A DNA stretch of 64,000 nt from Frateuria_A sp049727805 (GCF_049727805.1 NZ_JBCNYA010000022.1:5816-69815); one strand, 5' to 3'; shown: positions 1-8,896, counted from the stretch's first letter. Numbers and translations: made by a program. The notes: generated by a model not told the origin, from the sequence alone.

Positions 1-1189
1 CGCCGCCGCCGACCACGAAACTCAAGCCGCCGGCCTTGAACGGATCGGCGGCGGTGCCGGTGCCGGTCATCGCGACCGTGGCGCCGCTGCCGTCCTTGAG
101 GTTCCAGGCGCTGCCGTCGAAGGACAAGACGTAGTCCTGGCTGCCCAGCGCGCCGAGATCGTTGATGCCGGCCGTGACCGTGGCGCTGCCGGCGTTGCCG
201 CTGGCCGCCTGCACGGCGGGGCCGGCGACGTTGAAGAAGGTGCCGCCGAGCTGGCCGTTGAGATCCACGCCCTGCGCGTGCTGGTCGTTGAAGGCGTCGG
301 CCATCGCCAGCGCGGCGCGGCCTAGCTGGTTCTGCGCTGGGTCGAGCACGTTGCTGCGGAAGTCCAGCAGCGCGCCCAGCGTGCCGCCGCCGATCCGCCC
401 GCTCAGCACCGCGCCGGTGCCCTTGTCGACCACTTCCAGCCGGGTCGCATCGTAGGCGTTCGGCGCGGTGCCCAGTTCGTAGGACTGCGTGCCGCTGACC
501 AGCGCCTGGCCGTTGCCGACGAAGACGCTCAACGTGCCGTCGCCCTGCTTGGCCACGCTGATGCCCACTTCGCCGGAGAGCTTCTTGATCAGCGCGTCAC
601 GCTGGTCGAGCAGGTCGGACGGCTCGCCGCCGGTGGACGCACGGATGCGCTCGTTGAGCTTGGCGATCGCGGCGCTGTCGGAATTGATCGAGGCGACGGT
701 GTCGGTGAGCTGGCGCTGCACCTGGCCGTCCAGGCTGTTGAACTGGCCGGACAGCGCGCGGAAGGTGCTCGCCAGCGCACCGGCGCGGGCCAGCAGCACG
801 CCGCGCGCGGAAGCGTCGGCCGGCGCGTTGGCGACGTCCTGCACGGCGCCGAAGAAGGTATCCAGCGAACTCTGCAGGTTGCTGCTGCCGGAGAGCTGGT
901 TGTTGAGCTGGTCGGTCAGCGCCTGGTAGGCATCGGCGCGGCCCTTGGAGGAAGACGCCGACCACAGCGCGGTATTGAGGTACTGGCTGTAGGCGCGCTG
1001 CACCGCCTGGGTGTCCACGCCGGTGCCCACGTAGTAGCGCCCCTCGGCCTGCGGCGCTCGCGCGGCGAAGGTCACCTGCTGGCGGCTGTAGCCGTCGGTG
1101 TTGGCGTTGGAGACGTTGTGGCCGGTGGTGCTCAGGCCCACCTGCGCGGCAAGCAGGCCGGAGACGCCGGTCGAAAGCAGGTCAGCCAT
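1..1189 (-). CDS. flgK: FlgK, flagellar hook-filament junction protein 1 (5' part only)
   Basis: This is the N-terminal ~396 residues of FlgK; the gene runs off the left edge of the window. FlgK is the first hook-associated protein, exported through the flagellar type III apparatus to join hook to filament. The start is ATG at 1189. The N-terminus carries the rod/hook/HAP signature with the phrase GHNVSNANTDGYSRQ, followed by a long helical segment rich in Q, S and A. It is last in the minus-strand run flgB to flgK, separated from flgJ by a 216-base gap filled by a palindromic repeat. No strong local promoter was seen in that gap. Confidence 0.93.
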   Translation of the reverse strand, partial: MADLLSTGVSGLLAAQVGLSTTGHNVSNANTDGYSRQQVTFAARAPQAEGRYYVGTGVDTQAVQRAYSQYLNTALWSASSSKGRADAYQALTDQLNNQLSGSSNLQSSLDTFFGAVQDVANAPADASARGVLLARAGALASTFRALSGQFNSLDGQVQRQLTDTVASINSDSAAIAKLNERIRASTGGEPSDLLDQRDALIKKLSGEVGISVAKQGDGTLSVFVGNGQALVSGTQSYELGTAPNAYDATRLEVVDKGTGAVLSGRIGGGTLGALLDFRSNVLDPAQNQLGRAALAMADAFNDQHAQGVDLNGQLGGTFFNVAGPAVQAASGNAGSATVTAGINDLGALGSQDYVLSFDGSAWNLKDGSGATVAMTGTGTAADPFKAGGLSFVVGGG

Positions 1190-1231
1190 GGGGGTTTTCC
1201 GTTCTTATGGCGCACGGATAGGAGGGTCGAG

Positions 1232-1366
1232 GCAAGCTCGCCCCCTTCCGCCCTTCGGGCACCTTCCCCCGTGGAACGGGGGAAGGATTCGAGTGGCCGC
1301 CTACCGAGCCTTCCCCCGTTCCACGGGGGAAGGTGCCGACAGGCGGATGGAGGGGGCCTTGCGGGG
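1232..1366. repeat. Mosaic palindromic repeat, copy 1 (family A)
   Basis: Two hairpin units in opposite orientation fill the flgJ-flgK gap. Each is built on CCTTCCCCCG-loop-CGGGGGAAGG. One unit has the tail variant GCCCGAAGGGCGG and the other GCCGACAGGCGG. Here the hairpins are internal and the GGATGG(A/G)GGG arms are external. Related copies lie at 10062, 14555, 16751, 29513 and 35822. Confidence 0.85.
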
Positions 1367-1405
1367 AGGCATGCGTCATGCCTGCTGTGACGGCAACTTG
1401 ACGCC

Positions 1406-2503
1406 TCACTTGAATGTCCCCGCGTCCAGCGCCGCCAGCGCCTCGCGCATCTGCGGGCTGTTGGCGATCGCGGTGAGCTTGGCGGCGTAGGCCGGGTCGG
1501 TGGCGTAGCCGCCGCGGCTCAGCGCGTGGGCGAAGCCGGCGACGTTCTCGCCCTGCCCCAGCGCGCGGGCGTAGCGCGGGTTGTCCGAAAGCATCCGCGC
1601 GTAATCGGCGAAGGCCTGTCCGGGATTGTCGTAGGCGCGGAAGTTGTCGCGCTTGCGCACCGCCACGCCGCCTTCGTATTCGAGCGTCGGTACGCTGACC
1701 TTGTCGCCGTCCCAGCCGCCGCCGGCCTTGATGCCGAACAGGTTGAAGCTGCTGGAGCCGTCGTGCCGGTGCGGCAGGTGCTTGCCCCAGCCGGTCTCCA
1801 GCGCGGCCTGCGCCAGCAGCGCGCGCACCGAGACGCCGAGCTTGTCGGCCGCGGCCTGCGCGTGCGGCGCCATCGCCTGCACGAAGCCGACCGGGTCGCC
1901 CGGGATGAACTTGCTGACGACGTTCGCCGCACCCTGGGCCAGCTTGCCCAGCGTGGCGCGCCAGTCCTGCGCGGCACCGGCATCGGCGGTGAGCTGCAGC
2001 AGGCCGTCGCCCTGGGCGTCGGTACCTTCGCCCAGGTGCAGCAACGCGCGGGTGCCGGCCTCGGCGCCGGCGGCGAGCGGGCCGAACAGGCTGGCGGCGG
2101 CGCCTCCCGGCAGCGCGCCGACGGCGACGCTGGCGAGCAGCGCCTTGTCATCGGTGGCCGGCGCGGCCTTGGGCTCGGCGTCCTTGCCGCCGAGCTGGCG
2201 CACCAGCATGCGGGCAATCCCCAGGCCGTTGTTGCCCTGCGAGAGCGACAGCGAAAGCTGCTGGTCGAACAGGTCGCGGTAGGCCTTGCCCTGCTCGCTG
2301 TCGCCCATGGCGTTGTCGCCGAAGCTGGCGTTCGCCTCGCGCATGGACTTGAGCATCATCTGGGTGAAGATCGCCTCGAACTGTTTGGCGACCTTCGGCA
2401 GCGCCGCCTTGCCGTCGTCCTGCGCCTGCGCGCGCAACTGGTTGAACCCGGACAGGTCGGTCCAGGTGTCGAGCGCGGGCAAGTTGGCGTTGGCGGGCGT
2501 CAT
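1406..2503 (-). CDS. flgJ: FlgJ, rod-capping protein with peptidoglycan hydrolase domain
   Basis: 365 residues, ATG at 2503. The N-terminal ~110 residues are the rod-binding domain (KVAKQFEAIFTQMMLKSMR). The C-terminal half is a GH73-type glucosaminidase domain with the likely catalytic Glu236 in ALETGWGKHLP. FlgJ acts in the periplasm, capping the growing rod and opening the peptidoglycan. The two-domain form is usual for gammaproteobacteria. A linker of ~70 residues rich in Ala and Gly joins the domains. It follows flgI with a short gap (flgI stop at 2521), so co-transcription is expected. Confidence 0.95.
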   Translation of the reverse strand: MTPANANLPALDTWTDLSGFNQLRAQAQDDGKAALPKVAKQFEAIFTQMMLKSMREANASFGDNAMGDSEQGKAYRDLFDQQLSLSLSQGNNGLGIARMLVRQLGGKDAEPKAAPATDDKALLASVAVGALPGGAAASLFGPLAAGAEAGTRALLHLGEGTDAQGDGLLQLTADAGAAQDWRATLGKLAQGAANVVSKFIPGDPVGFVQAMAPHAQAAADKLGVSVRALLAQAALETGWGKHLPHRHDGSSSFNLFGIKAGGGWDGDKVSVPTLEYEGGVAVRKRDNFRAYDNPGQAFADYARMLSDNPRYARALGQGENVAGFAHALSRGGYATDPAYAAKLTAIANSPQMREALAALDAGTFK

Positions 2504-2520
2504 GTTTCCGTCGCGCGTAG

Positions 2521-3615
2521 CTAGATCACCACGAGTTCTGCATGAAGCGCGCCAGCCTGCTTGAGCGCCTGCAGGATCGAGATCAGGTCGCTGGGCGCGG
2601 CGCCCACCTGGTTCACCGCGCGCACGATGGTGTCCAGGCTCACGCCGGGGCCGAACTTGAACATGTGCGCGCCGTCCTCGCTGACCTGCACGTCGGAGCT
2701 GGGCACCACCGCGGTCTGGCCGCGCGAGAACGGCTGCGGCTGGCTGACCAGCGGCTGTTCGCTGATGGTCACCTGGATCGCGCCATGCGCCACCGCAGCG
2801 GCCGTCACCTTGACGTCCGAGCCGATCACCACGGTGCCGGTGCGCGAGTTGACCACCACGCGCGCCGGCGCGTCGCCCGGGGTAACGTCTAGCTGCTGGA
2901 CCATGCCCAGCCAGGCGACCTTCTGCCCCGGATCCTGCGGGCCGCGCACGCTCACCGTGCCGCCGTCGACTGGTTGAGCAGTGCCGGCGCCGAACGCCGC
3001 GTTGATCGCCTGCGCGATGCGCGCGGCGGTGGTGAAGTCGGGCGTGTTGAGGTTGAGCATCAGGTCGCCGGCGTTGCCGAACGCGCTGGGCACGCTGCGC
3101 TCGACCGAGGCGCCGTTGGGGATGCGGCCACTGGCGGAAATGTTCACCTGCACGCTGGAGCCGCTCTTGCCCTGCGCGCTGACGCCGCCGACCACCACGC
3201 TGCCCTGGGCAATCGCGTAGACGTTGCCGTCGGCGCCGCGCAGCGGCGACATCAGCAGCTCGCCGCCGCGCAGGCTCTTGGCGTTGCCGATCGAGGCGAC
3301 GGTGACGTCGATCGTCTGGCCGGGCTTGGCGAAGGGCGGCAGTTCGGCGGTGATGGTCACGGCCGCGGCGTTCTTCAGCTGCGGGCGCGCGTTCGGCGGC
3401 ACGGTGATGCCGAACTGCTGGAGCATGTTCTCCAGGCTCTGCGTGGTGAACGGGGCCTGGGTGGTCTGGTCGCCGCTTCCATCGAGGCCGACGACCAGGC
3501 CGTAGCCGATAAGCTGGTTGGAGCGCACACCGCCGACGGAGGCGAGGTCGCGGATCTTGTCGGCGTGGACAGGAGCGGCCAGCAGGCAGAGCGCGATCCC
3601 CAAGGCAAGCCACAC
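2521..3615 (-). CDS. flgI: FlgI, flagellar P-ring protein
   Basis: 364 residues if started at GTG 3615. FlgI is the periplasmic P-ring subunit around the rod. The chosen start gives a standard signal peptide (WLALGIALCLLAAPVHA) and the family opening DKIRDLASVGGVRSNQLIGYG, and the total length is normal for FlgI. It is preceded by AGGGAGAGGGAG, a good ribosome-binding site that lies inside a repeat element (3621-3797). The frame stays open through the whole repeat back to ATG 3831, which overlaps the flgH stop (TGATG). An alternative 436-residue product with a repeat-encoded N-terminal extension is therefore possible but would bury the signal peptide. Confidence 0.93.
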   Translation of the reverse strand: MWLALGIALCLLAAPVHADKIRDLASVGGVRSNQLIGYGLVVGLDGSGDQTTQAPFTTQSLENMLQQFGITVPPNARPQLKNAAAVTITAELPPFAKPGQTIDVTVASIGNAKSLRGGELLMSPLRGADGNVYAIAQGSVVVGGVSAQGKSGSSVQVNISASGRIPNGASVERSVPSAFGNAGDLMLNLNTPDFTTAARIAQAINAAFGAGTAQPVDGGTVSVRGPQDPGQKVAWLGMVQQLDVTPGDAPARVVVNSRTGTVVIGSDVKVTAAAVAHGAIQVTISEQPLVSQPQPFSRGQTAVVPSSDVQVSEDGAHMFKFGPGVSLDTIVRAVNQVGAAPSDLISILQALKQAGALHAELVVI

Positions 3616-3620
3616 ACCAG

Positions 3621-3797
3621 CTCCCTCTCCCTCTTTCCTAATCAAGGATGGGGGAGAGCGTTGGGGTGAGGGGCCACTCTTGCGGAAAAGGTTGTGCAGG
3701 CGGTGTTGGAAAGAAGCAAAAGCAGAGCGCGTCCGACGAGCGCCACTCGCGACAATCGTCCCCTCACCCCAGCCCTCTCCCCGGAGGGGAGAGGGAG
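3621..3797. repeat. Inverted-repeat element between flgH and flgI (family C)
   Basis: About 177 bases with imperfect terminal inverted repeats. The left end reads CTCCCTCTCCCTC and later GGGGTGAGGGG; the right end reads CCCCTCACCCC and GGGGAGAGGGAG. The element is open in the flgI frame and encodes the phrase PSPLRGEGWGEG, typical of a repeat that is translated by accident. Its left end supplies the purine-rich sequence before the flgI GTG start. It is unrelated in sequence to family A. Confidence 0.75.
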
Positions 3798-3830
3798 CAG
3801 TGCGCGCGGGGTTGGAGTTCATGGCGTTCA

Positions 3831-4508
3831 TCAGAACGGCATCCATTTCGAGTTGAAAAAGCGCGACAGCCACCCTCGCGTGTTCGCGTCGGCCAGCGTG
3901 CCGCGGCCGGTGTAGCTGATGCGCGCGTCGGCGACGCGGGTCGAGGGCACCGAGTTGTCCGGGCTGATGTCCTGCGGGCGCACGATGCCGGAGATGCGCA
4001 CCAGTTCCTGGCCCTGGTTGATGGTCAGCCACTTCTCGCCGCGGATGATCAGGTTGCCGTTGGACAGCCGCTCGGCCACGGTGACGGTGATCGAGCCGGT
4101 CAACTGGTTGGATTGGCTGGACGAGCCGTTGCCGTCGAAGGTGCGTTCGCCGTCCAGGCCCAGGCTGGCCGAGTTGCCGTTGATCGTGAGCCCCTTGCCC
4201 AGGATGGTCGGCGCGGCGAGGTCGGCCTTGTCTTTCTTGCTGGTGCTGGTGCTGGCCTTCTTGCTGGCCTGGGTGCTTTCCACCAGCGCGATGGTGAGGA
4301 TGTCGCCCACCCGATGCGCACGCGCGTCGGAGAACAGCTCCATGTTCTGGTTGTCGTGGTAGATCGAGCCGTCGGCCGGTGCCGCGGCGACCGGCGGCTG
4401 CATCGGCGGGGTCGGCGCCCACTGGCCGTCGTCGCGCGCGGGCATGGCCATGCAGCCGGCAAGCAGCGACAGCGCGAGGGCAGCGGTGGAAAGGCGGAGC
4501 AGGGACAT
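3831..4508 (-). CDS. flgH: FlgH, flagellar L-ring lipoprotein
   Basis: 225 residues. FlgH forms the outer-membrane L-ring. The N-terminus is a lipoprotein signal with lipobox LLAGC (Cys near residue 19), followed by family-typical sequence (GSIYHDNQNMELFSDARAHRVGDILTI is spread over residues ~48-74) and the C-terminal ISYTGRGTLADANTRGWLSRFF. It lies between flgG (12-base gap) and flgI; its TGA overlaps a possible upstream flgI ATG. It is the normal length for the family and shows nothing unusual except the repeat just downstream. Confidence 0.96.
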   Translation of the reverse strand: MSLLRLSTAALALSLLAGCMAMPARDDGQWAPTPPMQPPVAAAPADGSIYHDNQNMELFSDARAHRVGDILTIALVESTQASKKASTSTSKKDKADLAAPTILGKGLTINGNSASLGLDGERTFDGNGSSSQSNQLTGSITVTVAERLSNGNLIIRGEKWLTINQGQELVRISGIVRPQDISPDNSVPSTRVADARISYTGRGTLADANTRGWLSRFFNSKWMPF

Positions 4509-4520
4509 GACGGCTTGTGC

Positions 4521-5306
4521 TCAGGTCTTGTTGGTGAGGAACTGCAGCATCTGGTCGGCGGCGGAGATGGCCTTGGAGTTCATCTCGTAGGTGCGCTGCG
4601 TCTCGATCATGTCGACCATCTGCTCGACCACGTTGACGTTGGAGGACTCCAGCGCGCCCTGCGCCAGCGTGCCCAGACCATTGAGGCCCGGCTGGCCGAT
4701 CTGCGGCGAACCGCTCGAGGCGGTTTCCAGGTAGAGGTTGTCGCCGTTGGGCTGCAGGCCCGCGGGATTGATGAAGTCGGCCAGTTGCACGGTGCCCACC
4801 TGCTGCGGCGCGGCCTGGCCCGGCAGCGTGATGCTGACCGTGCCGTCGCTGCCGATGGTGATCGACTGCGCGTTGGCGGGAATGGTGATCGCCGGGTCCA
4901 CCGCGTAGCCGTTGGCGGTGACCACCTGGCCGTTCTGGTCCATGTGCAGCGAGCCGTCGCGGGTGTAGGCGATGGAGCCGTCGGGCATGGTCACCTGCAG
5001 GAAGCCACGGCCCTGGATCGCCAGGTCCAGCGAGTTGCCGGTCTGCTCGATGTTGCCCTGGGTGAACAGCTTCTCGTTGCCTACCACGCGCACGCCGGTG
5101 CCCAGCATCAGGCCGGACGGCGCGTTGGTCTGCTCGGTGGTCTGCCCGCCGGGCTGGCGCAGGTTCTGGTAGACCAGGTCCTGGAACGAGGCGCGCGAGC
5201 TCTTGAAGCCGGTGGTGTTGGCGTTGGCGAGGTTGTGCGAGACCACGTCCATGCGCGTCTGCTGCGCATCCAGACCGGTCTTGGCGACCCACAGGGAAGA
5301 GAACAT
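4521..5306 (-). CDS. flgG: FlgG, flagellar distal rod protein
   Basis: 261 residues, the usual size. FlgG builds the distal rod. The N-terminal rod/hook motif VSHNLANANTTGFKSSRA and the C-terminal motif VEQMVDMIETQRTYEMNSKA are both present. The ATG at 5306 is preceded by CAGGAGAC, a good ribosome-binding site. It lies between flgF (16-base gap) and flgH in the standard order, and is presumably expressed from the sigma-54 promoter upstream of flgB. Confidence 0.97.
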   Translation of the reverse strand: MFSSLWVAKTGLDAQQTRMDVVSHNLANANTTGFKSSRASFQDLVYQNLRQPGGQTTEQTNAPSGLMLGTGVRVVGNEKLFTQGNIEQTGNSLDLAIQGRGFLQVTMPDGSIAYTRDGSLHMDQNGQVVTANGYAVDPAITIPANAQSITIGSDGTVSITLPGQAAPQQVGTVQLADFINPAGLQPNGDNLYLETASSGSPQIGQPGLNGLGTLAQGALESSNVNVVEQMVDMIETQRTYEMNSKAISAADQMLQFLTNKT

Positions 5307-5322
5307 GGTTGTCTCCTGAAAC

Positions 5323-6063
5323 TTAGGTGAGCGAGAGCAGGCGGGTCGCCGACTGCGCGTTGTCGTCGGCGTTCTTGATCGCCTTGACCTGGAGTTCGTA
5401 CTGGCGCGAAAGCTCGATCATCTGCACCAGCGTCTGCGACGGATTGACGTTGCTGGACTCCAGCACGCCGGACTTCAGGCCCACCGCCGGGTCGGCCTGC
5501 GCCGGGGCGCCGCCAGCCAAGTGCATCAGGCCGTCGCTCCCCAGCGCGAGCTGATTTGGCGGCGGGTTGACCAGCTTGATGCGGCCGACCGTGGCAAGCG
5601 TTTCCGGGCCCTGGCCCGTCGGCACCACGGAAACCGTGCCGTCGTTGCCGATGCTCACCTGGGTGGCCGGCGGCAGGCTGATCGGGCCGCTGTCGCCCAT
5701 CACCAGGTTGCCGCGCGCATCGGTGAGCAGGCCGTCGGGCGTGAGCTGCAGGTTGCCGGCGCGCGTGTAGGCCTCGCTGCCGTCGGCCGCCTGCACCGCG
5801 ATCCAGCCATCGCCCTGCACGGCGACGTCCAGCTCGCGGCCGGTCTGGATCTCCGCGCCCGAGCGCAGGTCCACGCCCTCGCCCTGCGCCACGCCGTTGA
5901 TCCGCGTGGCCATGCCGGGGCCCTGCACCGGCAGCGCCTGGAAGGCCGACATCTGCGCCTTGAAGCCGACCGTGTCGGCGTTGGCCAGGTTGTGCGCCAC
6001 TTCCGTCTGCGCCCGCATCATCTGCGTGGCGCCGGTCATGGCGACGTAGAGCGAACGATCCAT
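5323..6063 (-). CDS. flgF: FlgF, flagellar proximal rod protein
   Basis: 246 residues. FlgF is a proximal rod component exported through the flagellar apparatus. The N-terminus MDRSLYVAMTGATQMMRAQ and the motif AHNLANADTVGFKAQ mark the family. The C-terminus SNVNPSQTLVQMIELSRQYELQVK is the conserved helix. It is adjacent to flgE (22-base gap) and flgG (16-base gap). Length and residues are ordinary. Confidence 0.96.
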   Translation of the reverse strand: MDRSLYVAMTGATQMMRAQTEVAHNLANADTVGFKAQMSAFQALPVQGPGMATRINGVAQGEGVDLRSGAEIQTGRELDVAVQGDGWIAVQAADGSEAYTRAGNLQLTPDGLLTDARGNLVMGDSGPISLPPATQVSIGNDGTVSVVPTGQGPETLATVGRIKLVNPPPNQLALGSDGLMHLAGGAPAQADPAVGLKSGVLESSNVNPSQTLVQMIELSRQYELQVKAIKNADDNAQSATRLLSLT

Positions 6064-6084
6064 GCGAGGCCTCGGGCGTCAGCG

Positions 6085-7305
6085 TCAGTTGCGGATGTTG
6101 ATGATGGTTTGCGTGAGCTTGTCGTCGGTGGAGATCACCTGCGCGTTCGCCTGGTAGTTGCGCTGCGCCTTGATCATGTTCACCAGCTGCGCGGTGAGGT
6201 CGGCGGTGTTGGAGGCTTCCAACGCGCCGGACTGCACGCCACCGAAGGTGCCCTGCCCGGCCGCGCCCATCACCGGCGCGCCCGAATCGAACGAAGCCGC
6301 CCAACTGGTGTTGTCCAGCTGCCGCAGGCCCTGCAGGTTGCTGAAGTTGGCCAGCGCGAGCTGGCCCAGCGGCACCGACTGGCCGTTGGAATACTTGGCC
6401 TGCACCACGCCTTCGCTGGACACGTCGATGCTCGAGAGCGTGCCGCTCGGGTAGCCGTCCGGATCCACCGCGTTGAGGCTGTAGCTGTTGCCGAACTGCG
6501 TGGCCTTGGACAGGTCGATCGACAGTGCCATCGGGTCGGCACCCGGGCTGACCGACAGCGCGCCGAAGTTGAGCTTGCCGCCCGCCGGTGTGGCCAGCGC
6601 GCCGCTGCTGCTGAACGACACCGCCTGCGGCGCGCCGGCGGAGACGCCGTCGACGTACAGGTAGGCGTTCCAGGTATTGGCGGCCGCGTCCTTGACGAAG
6701 TAGACCGTGCCGTTGTGGGTGGCGCCCAGCGAGTCGTACGCGGTGAACGGCGTGGCCTGGGTGTAGCTCAACGCGTCGGTGGGGCTGAACGGCGTGGTGG
6801 TCGGCGGCGTCGCGTCGGAGGGCAGGTTCAGCGACATCGCCACGTTGGCGGTCGCCTTGGCCGCGCTCTGCGCGTCGGTCAGCTTGAGGTCGGTGAGGCG
6901 GCTGGTGTCGAAGCCGCTGGCGGTGGGTGCGTACACCTGCAGGTGCTGCCCGCTGGCGTTGACCACGTTGCCGCTGGAATCCTGGTGGAAGGCGCCGGCG
7001 CGGGTGTAGGAGTAGCCCTTGCCGTCGCGCATGGTGAAGAAGCCGTCGCCGCTGATGGCGAAGTCCAGGCTGTTACCGGTGTTCTCCACGTTGCCCGCGC
7101 CGAACTGCTGCGACACGTCGGCCAGGCGCACGCCGCTGCCGATGGCGGTGGCCGAAAGGTTGCGGCCGGCCGAGTTGAACAGCTCGGCGAACTCGGCACG
7201 CGAGCCCTTGAAGCCAGCGGTGCCGGTGTTGGCGATGTTGTTGGCGGTGACCTCGAGGTCCTTGGACGCCGCATTCAGGCCGCTCAGCGCGATATTGAAA
7301 GCCAT
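6085..7305 (-). CDS. flgE: FlgE, flagellar hook protein
   Basis: 406 residues. FlgE polymerises into the hook. The N-terminal motif ANNIANTGTAGFKGSRAEFAEL and the C-terminal motif NTADLTAQLVNMIKAQRNYQAN flank a variable central region rich in Ser, Thr and Ala. The length matches gammaproteobacterial hook proteins. A clear ribosome-binding site (AGGGGAAA) precedes the ATG at 7305. It is downstream of the hook-cap gene flgD (46-base gap). Confidence 0.97.
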   Translation of the reverse strand: MAFNIALSGLNAASKDLEVTANNIANTGTAGFKGSRAEFAELFNSAGRNLSATAIGSGVRLADVSQQFGAGNVENTGNSLDFAISGDGFFTMRDGKGYSYTRAGAFHQDSSGNVVNASGQHLQVYAPTASGFDTSRLTDLKLTDAQSAAKATANVAMSLNLPSDATPPTTTPFSPTDALSYTQATPFTAYDSLGATHNGTVYFVKDAAANTWNAYLYVDGVSAGAPQAVSFSSSGALATPAGGKLNFGALSVSPGADPMALSIDLSKATQFGNSYSLNAVDPDGYPSGTLSSIDVSSEGVVQAKYSNGQSVPLGQLALANFSNLQGLRQLDNTSWAASFDSGAPVMGAAGQGTFGGVQSGALEASNTADLTAQLVNMIKAQRNYQANAQVISTDDKLTQTIINIRN

Positions 7306-7351
7306 CGGTGTTTCCCCTGTACGGGTGTGGGTTCCGGTTGATGGATGTGGA

Positions 7352-8002
7352 TCAGTTGACGCGCGCGACCTGGCTCAGCAGCACGCCGCCGAAGCCGTCC
7401 ACGTCCAGGTAGGCGCCGTCGGCGCCGGTCATGCCCACGCCGGCGACCTTGCCGGTGACGTAGGTCGCCACCGCGGTGTTGCCGACCTGGGCGCTCAGGC
7501 CGTAGACGCCCGGCGGCAACGGTTCGCCGTCGTTGCCGGTGCCGTCCCAGTGGAAGTCGGTCAGGCCGGCGGTCTGCGTGCCCAGGTCGATCGTGCGCAC
7601 CACGTCGCCGGCGCTGTCGGTGATCTTCACCAGCGTGTGGCCGCCGCCGTCGGGCACGTTGACGGCGCCGTCGAGCGCGCCGCCCTGCAGCTTGCCCGCG
7701 CCCGAAGGCACGGTGACGCTGCGGCCGACCATGCTGGAGGCCTGCAGCAACTGGTTGCCCTGCATCGACTGCGCGAGCGCGTCGAAGGAGGCCTGCAGGT
7801 TCTGCGTGGCCGACACCTGGTTGATCTGCGCCAGCTGGCTGACCATCTGCGAGGAATCCATCGGCTGGGTCGGATCCTGGTTGCGCATCTGCTGGATCAG
7901 CAGGCTCAGGAAATCCGCCTGGCTCAGCGTCTTGTTGTCCTTCTGCGCGGACTGCGCGGCGGCGCCGGCGGAACTGGAGGCATTGACTGCGATATCGCTC
8001 AT
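7352..8002 (-). CDS. flgD: FlgD, flagellar hook-capping protein
   Basis: 216 residues. FlgD is the scaffold at the hook tip that guides FlgE assembly. The conserved N-terminal block FLSLLIQQMRNQDPTQPMDSS is followed by the Ig-like and Tudor-like C-terminal region with WDGTGNDGEPLPPGVY. The length is normal. It is separated from flgC by nine bases, with the ribosome-binding site GGAACGG just before the start. Confidence 0.96.
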   Translation of the reverse strand: MSDIAVNASSSAGAAAQSAQKDNKTLSQADFLSLLIQQMRNQDPTQPMDSSQMVSQLAQINQVSATQNLQASFDALAQSMQGNQLLQASSMVGRSVTVPSGAGKLQGGALDGAVNVPDGGGHTLVKITDSAGDVVRTIDLGTQTAGLTDFHWDGTGNDGEPLPPGVYGLSAQVGNTAVATYVTGKVAGVGMTGADGAYLDVDGFGGVLLSQVARVN

Positions 8003-8011
8003 GACCGTTCC

Positions 8012-8434
8012 TTACTTCCCGAGATCCAGCGTCTTCTGCATCAGCTGGCGCGCGGTGTTCATCACTTCGACGCTGTTCTGGTAGGAGCGCGAGGCCGAGA
8101 TCATGTTGACCAGCTCGTCCACCGGGTTGACGTTGCTCTGGTAGACGTAGCCGTCGGCATCGGCCAGCGGGTTGCCCGGCTCGTAGCGGCTGGTGATCGC
8201 GTTCGGGCTCTCGGTGACGCCGAGCACCTTGACGCCCTCGCTGCCGGCCTCGGCCGGCTTGCCGTCCAGGCCGTTGCGGATCGCCGCGAACAGCGGCTCC
8301 TTCGCGCGGTAGGCGGCCTGCGGCGTGCTCGCCACGCTGTCGGCGTTGGCCAGGTTGCTGGCCACGGTGTTGAGCCGGGTGGACTGCGCCGCCATGCCGG
8401 AGCCGGCGACGTTGAAAATGTTGAACAGCGACAT
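8012..8434 (-). CDS. flgC: FlgC, flagellar proximal rod protein
   Basis: 140 residues. FlgC is a proximal rod subunit. The N-terminus MSLFNIFNVAGSGMAAQSTR with ASNLANADSV and the C-terminus VDELVNMISASRSYQNSVEVMNT are the family marks. The ATG at 8434 overlaps the flgB stop (TGATG), which suggests translational coupling. The start was set by this overlap and by the family N-terminus. Confidence 0.97.
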   Translation of the reverse strand: MSLFNIFNVAGSGMAAQSTRLNTVASNLANADSVASTPQAAYRAKEPLFAAIRNGLDGKPAEAGSEGVKVLGVTESPNAITSRYEPGNPLADADGYVYQSNVNPVDELVNMISASRSYQNSVEVMNTARQLMQKTLDLGK

Positions 8435-8838
8435 CAGCCCTGGCCTCCGGTGATGGCGGTCCGCAGCATGCGGATCTGCGCGGTGATGAAGGCCAGGCTC
8501 GCCTGGTAGTGCACGCCGTTGGCGGCGAAGGCGGCCTGTTCCTGCTGCGCGTCGACGGTGTTGCCGTCCATGCTGGGCTGGGTCGGCACGCGGTAGGCGA
8601 GCGTGTCGCGCGCCTGGGCGACCGGATCGATCTGCCCCGGCGTGGGCGCGGCCAGCGGCAGGCTGCCGTCGCCGCTGCCGCCGGCGGCGGCCAGCGCCTT
8701 GCGGAAGTCGACGTCGCGGGCGAGGTAGCCGGGCGTGTCGGCGTTGGCCAGGTTGCTGGCCAGCACCTCGGTACGACGCTGCCACAGCGCGAGCGCGCCG
8801 GTGTGCATGCCGAACAGGTTGTCGATGGGTTGGCTCAT
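8434..8838 (-). CDS. flgB: FlgB, flagellar proximal rod protein
   Basis: 134 residues with ATG at 8838, preceded by GGAGG. An in-frame upstream start exists at 8871, but MSQPIDNLFGMHTGALALWQ is the expected N-terminus. The motif ASNLANADTPGYLARDVDF is typical. It is the first gene of the minus-strand rod/hook operon; a sigma-54 promoter lies ~45 bases upstream (8881-8896). It overlaps flgC by one base. Confidence 0.96.
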   Translation of the reverse strand: MSQPIDNLFGMHTGALALWQRRTEVLASNLANADTPGYLARDVDFRKALAAAGGSGDGSLPLAAPTPGQIDPVAQARDTLAYRVPTQPSMDGNTVDAQQEQAAFAANGVHYQASLAFITAQIRMLRTAITGGQG

Positions 8839-8880
8839 CGCTTGCCTCCGCGCGGGTCGAATCGTCCGCACGGAGCTGGA

Positions 8881-8896
8881 GGCAAGTTGTGTGCCA
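8881..8896 (-). promoter_or_regulatory. Sigma-54 (RpoN) promoter of the flgB operon
   Basis: On the minus strand the sequence is TGGCAC-ACAAC-TTGCC, matching the -24/-12 consensus TGGCAC-N5-TTGCW except at the last base. It sits ~43 bases before the flgB ATG, a suitable distance. RpoN control of early and middle flagellar genes with an NtrC-type activator is usual in related bacteria. Confidence 0.8.

Noticed and set aside
2521..5292. 923-residue open frame on the minus strand covering flgI, flgH and flgG
   Set aside because: Only its last ~364 codons are FlgI. The rest reads the wrong frame of flgH and flgG.
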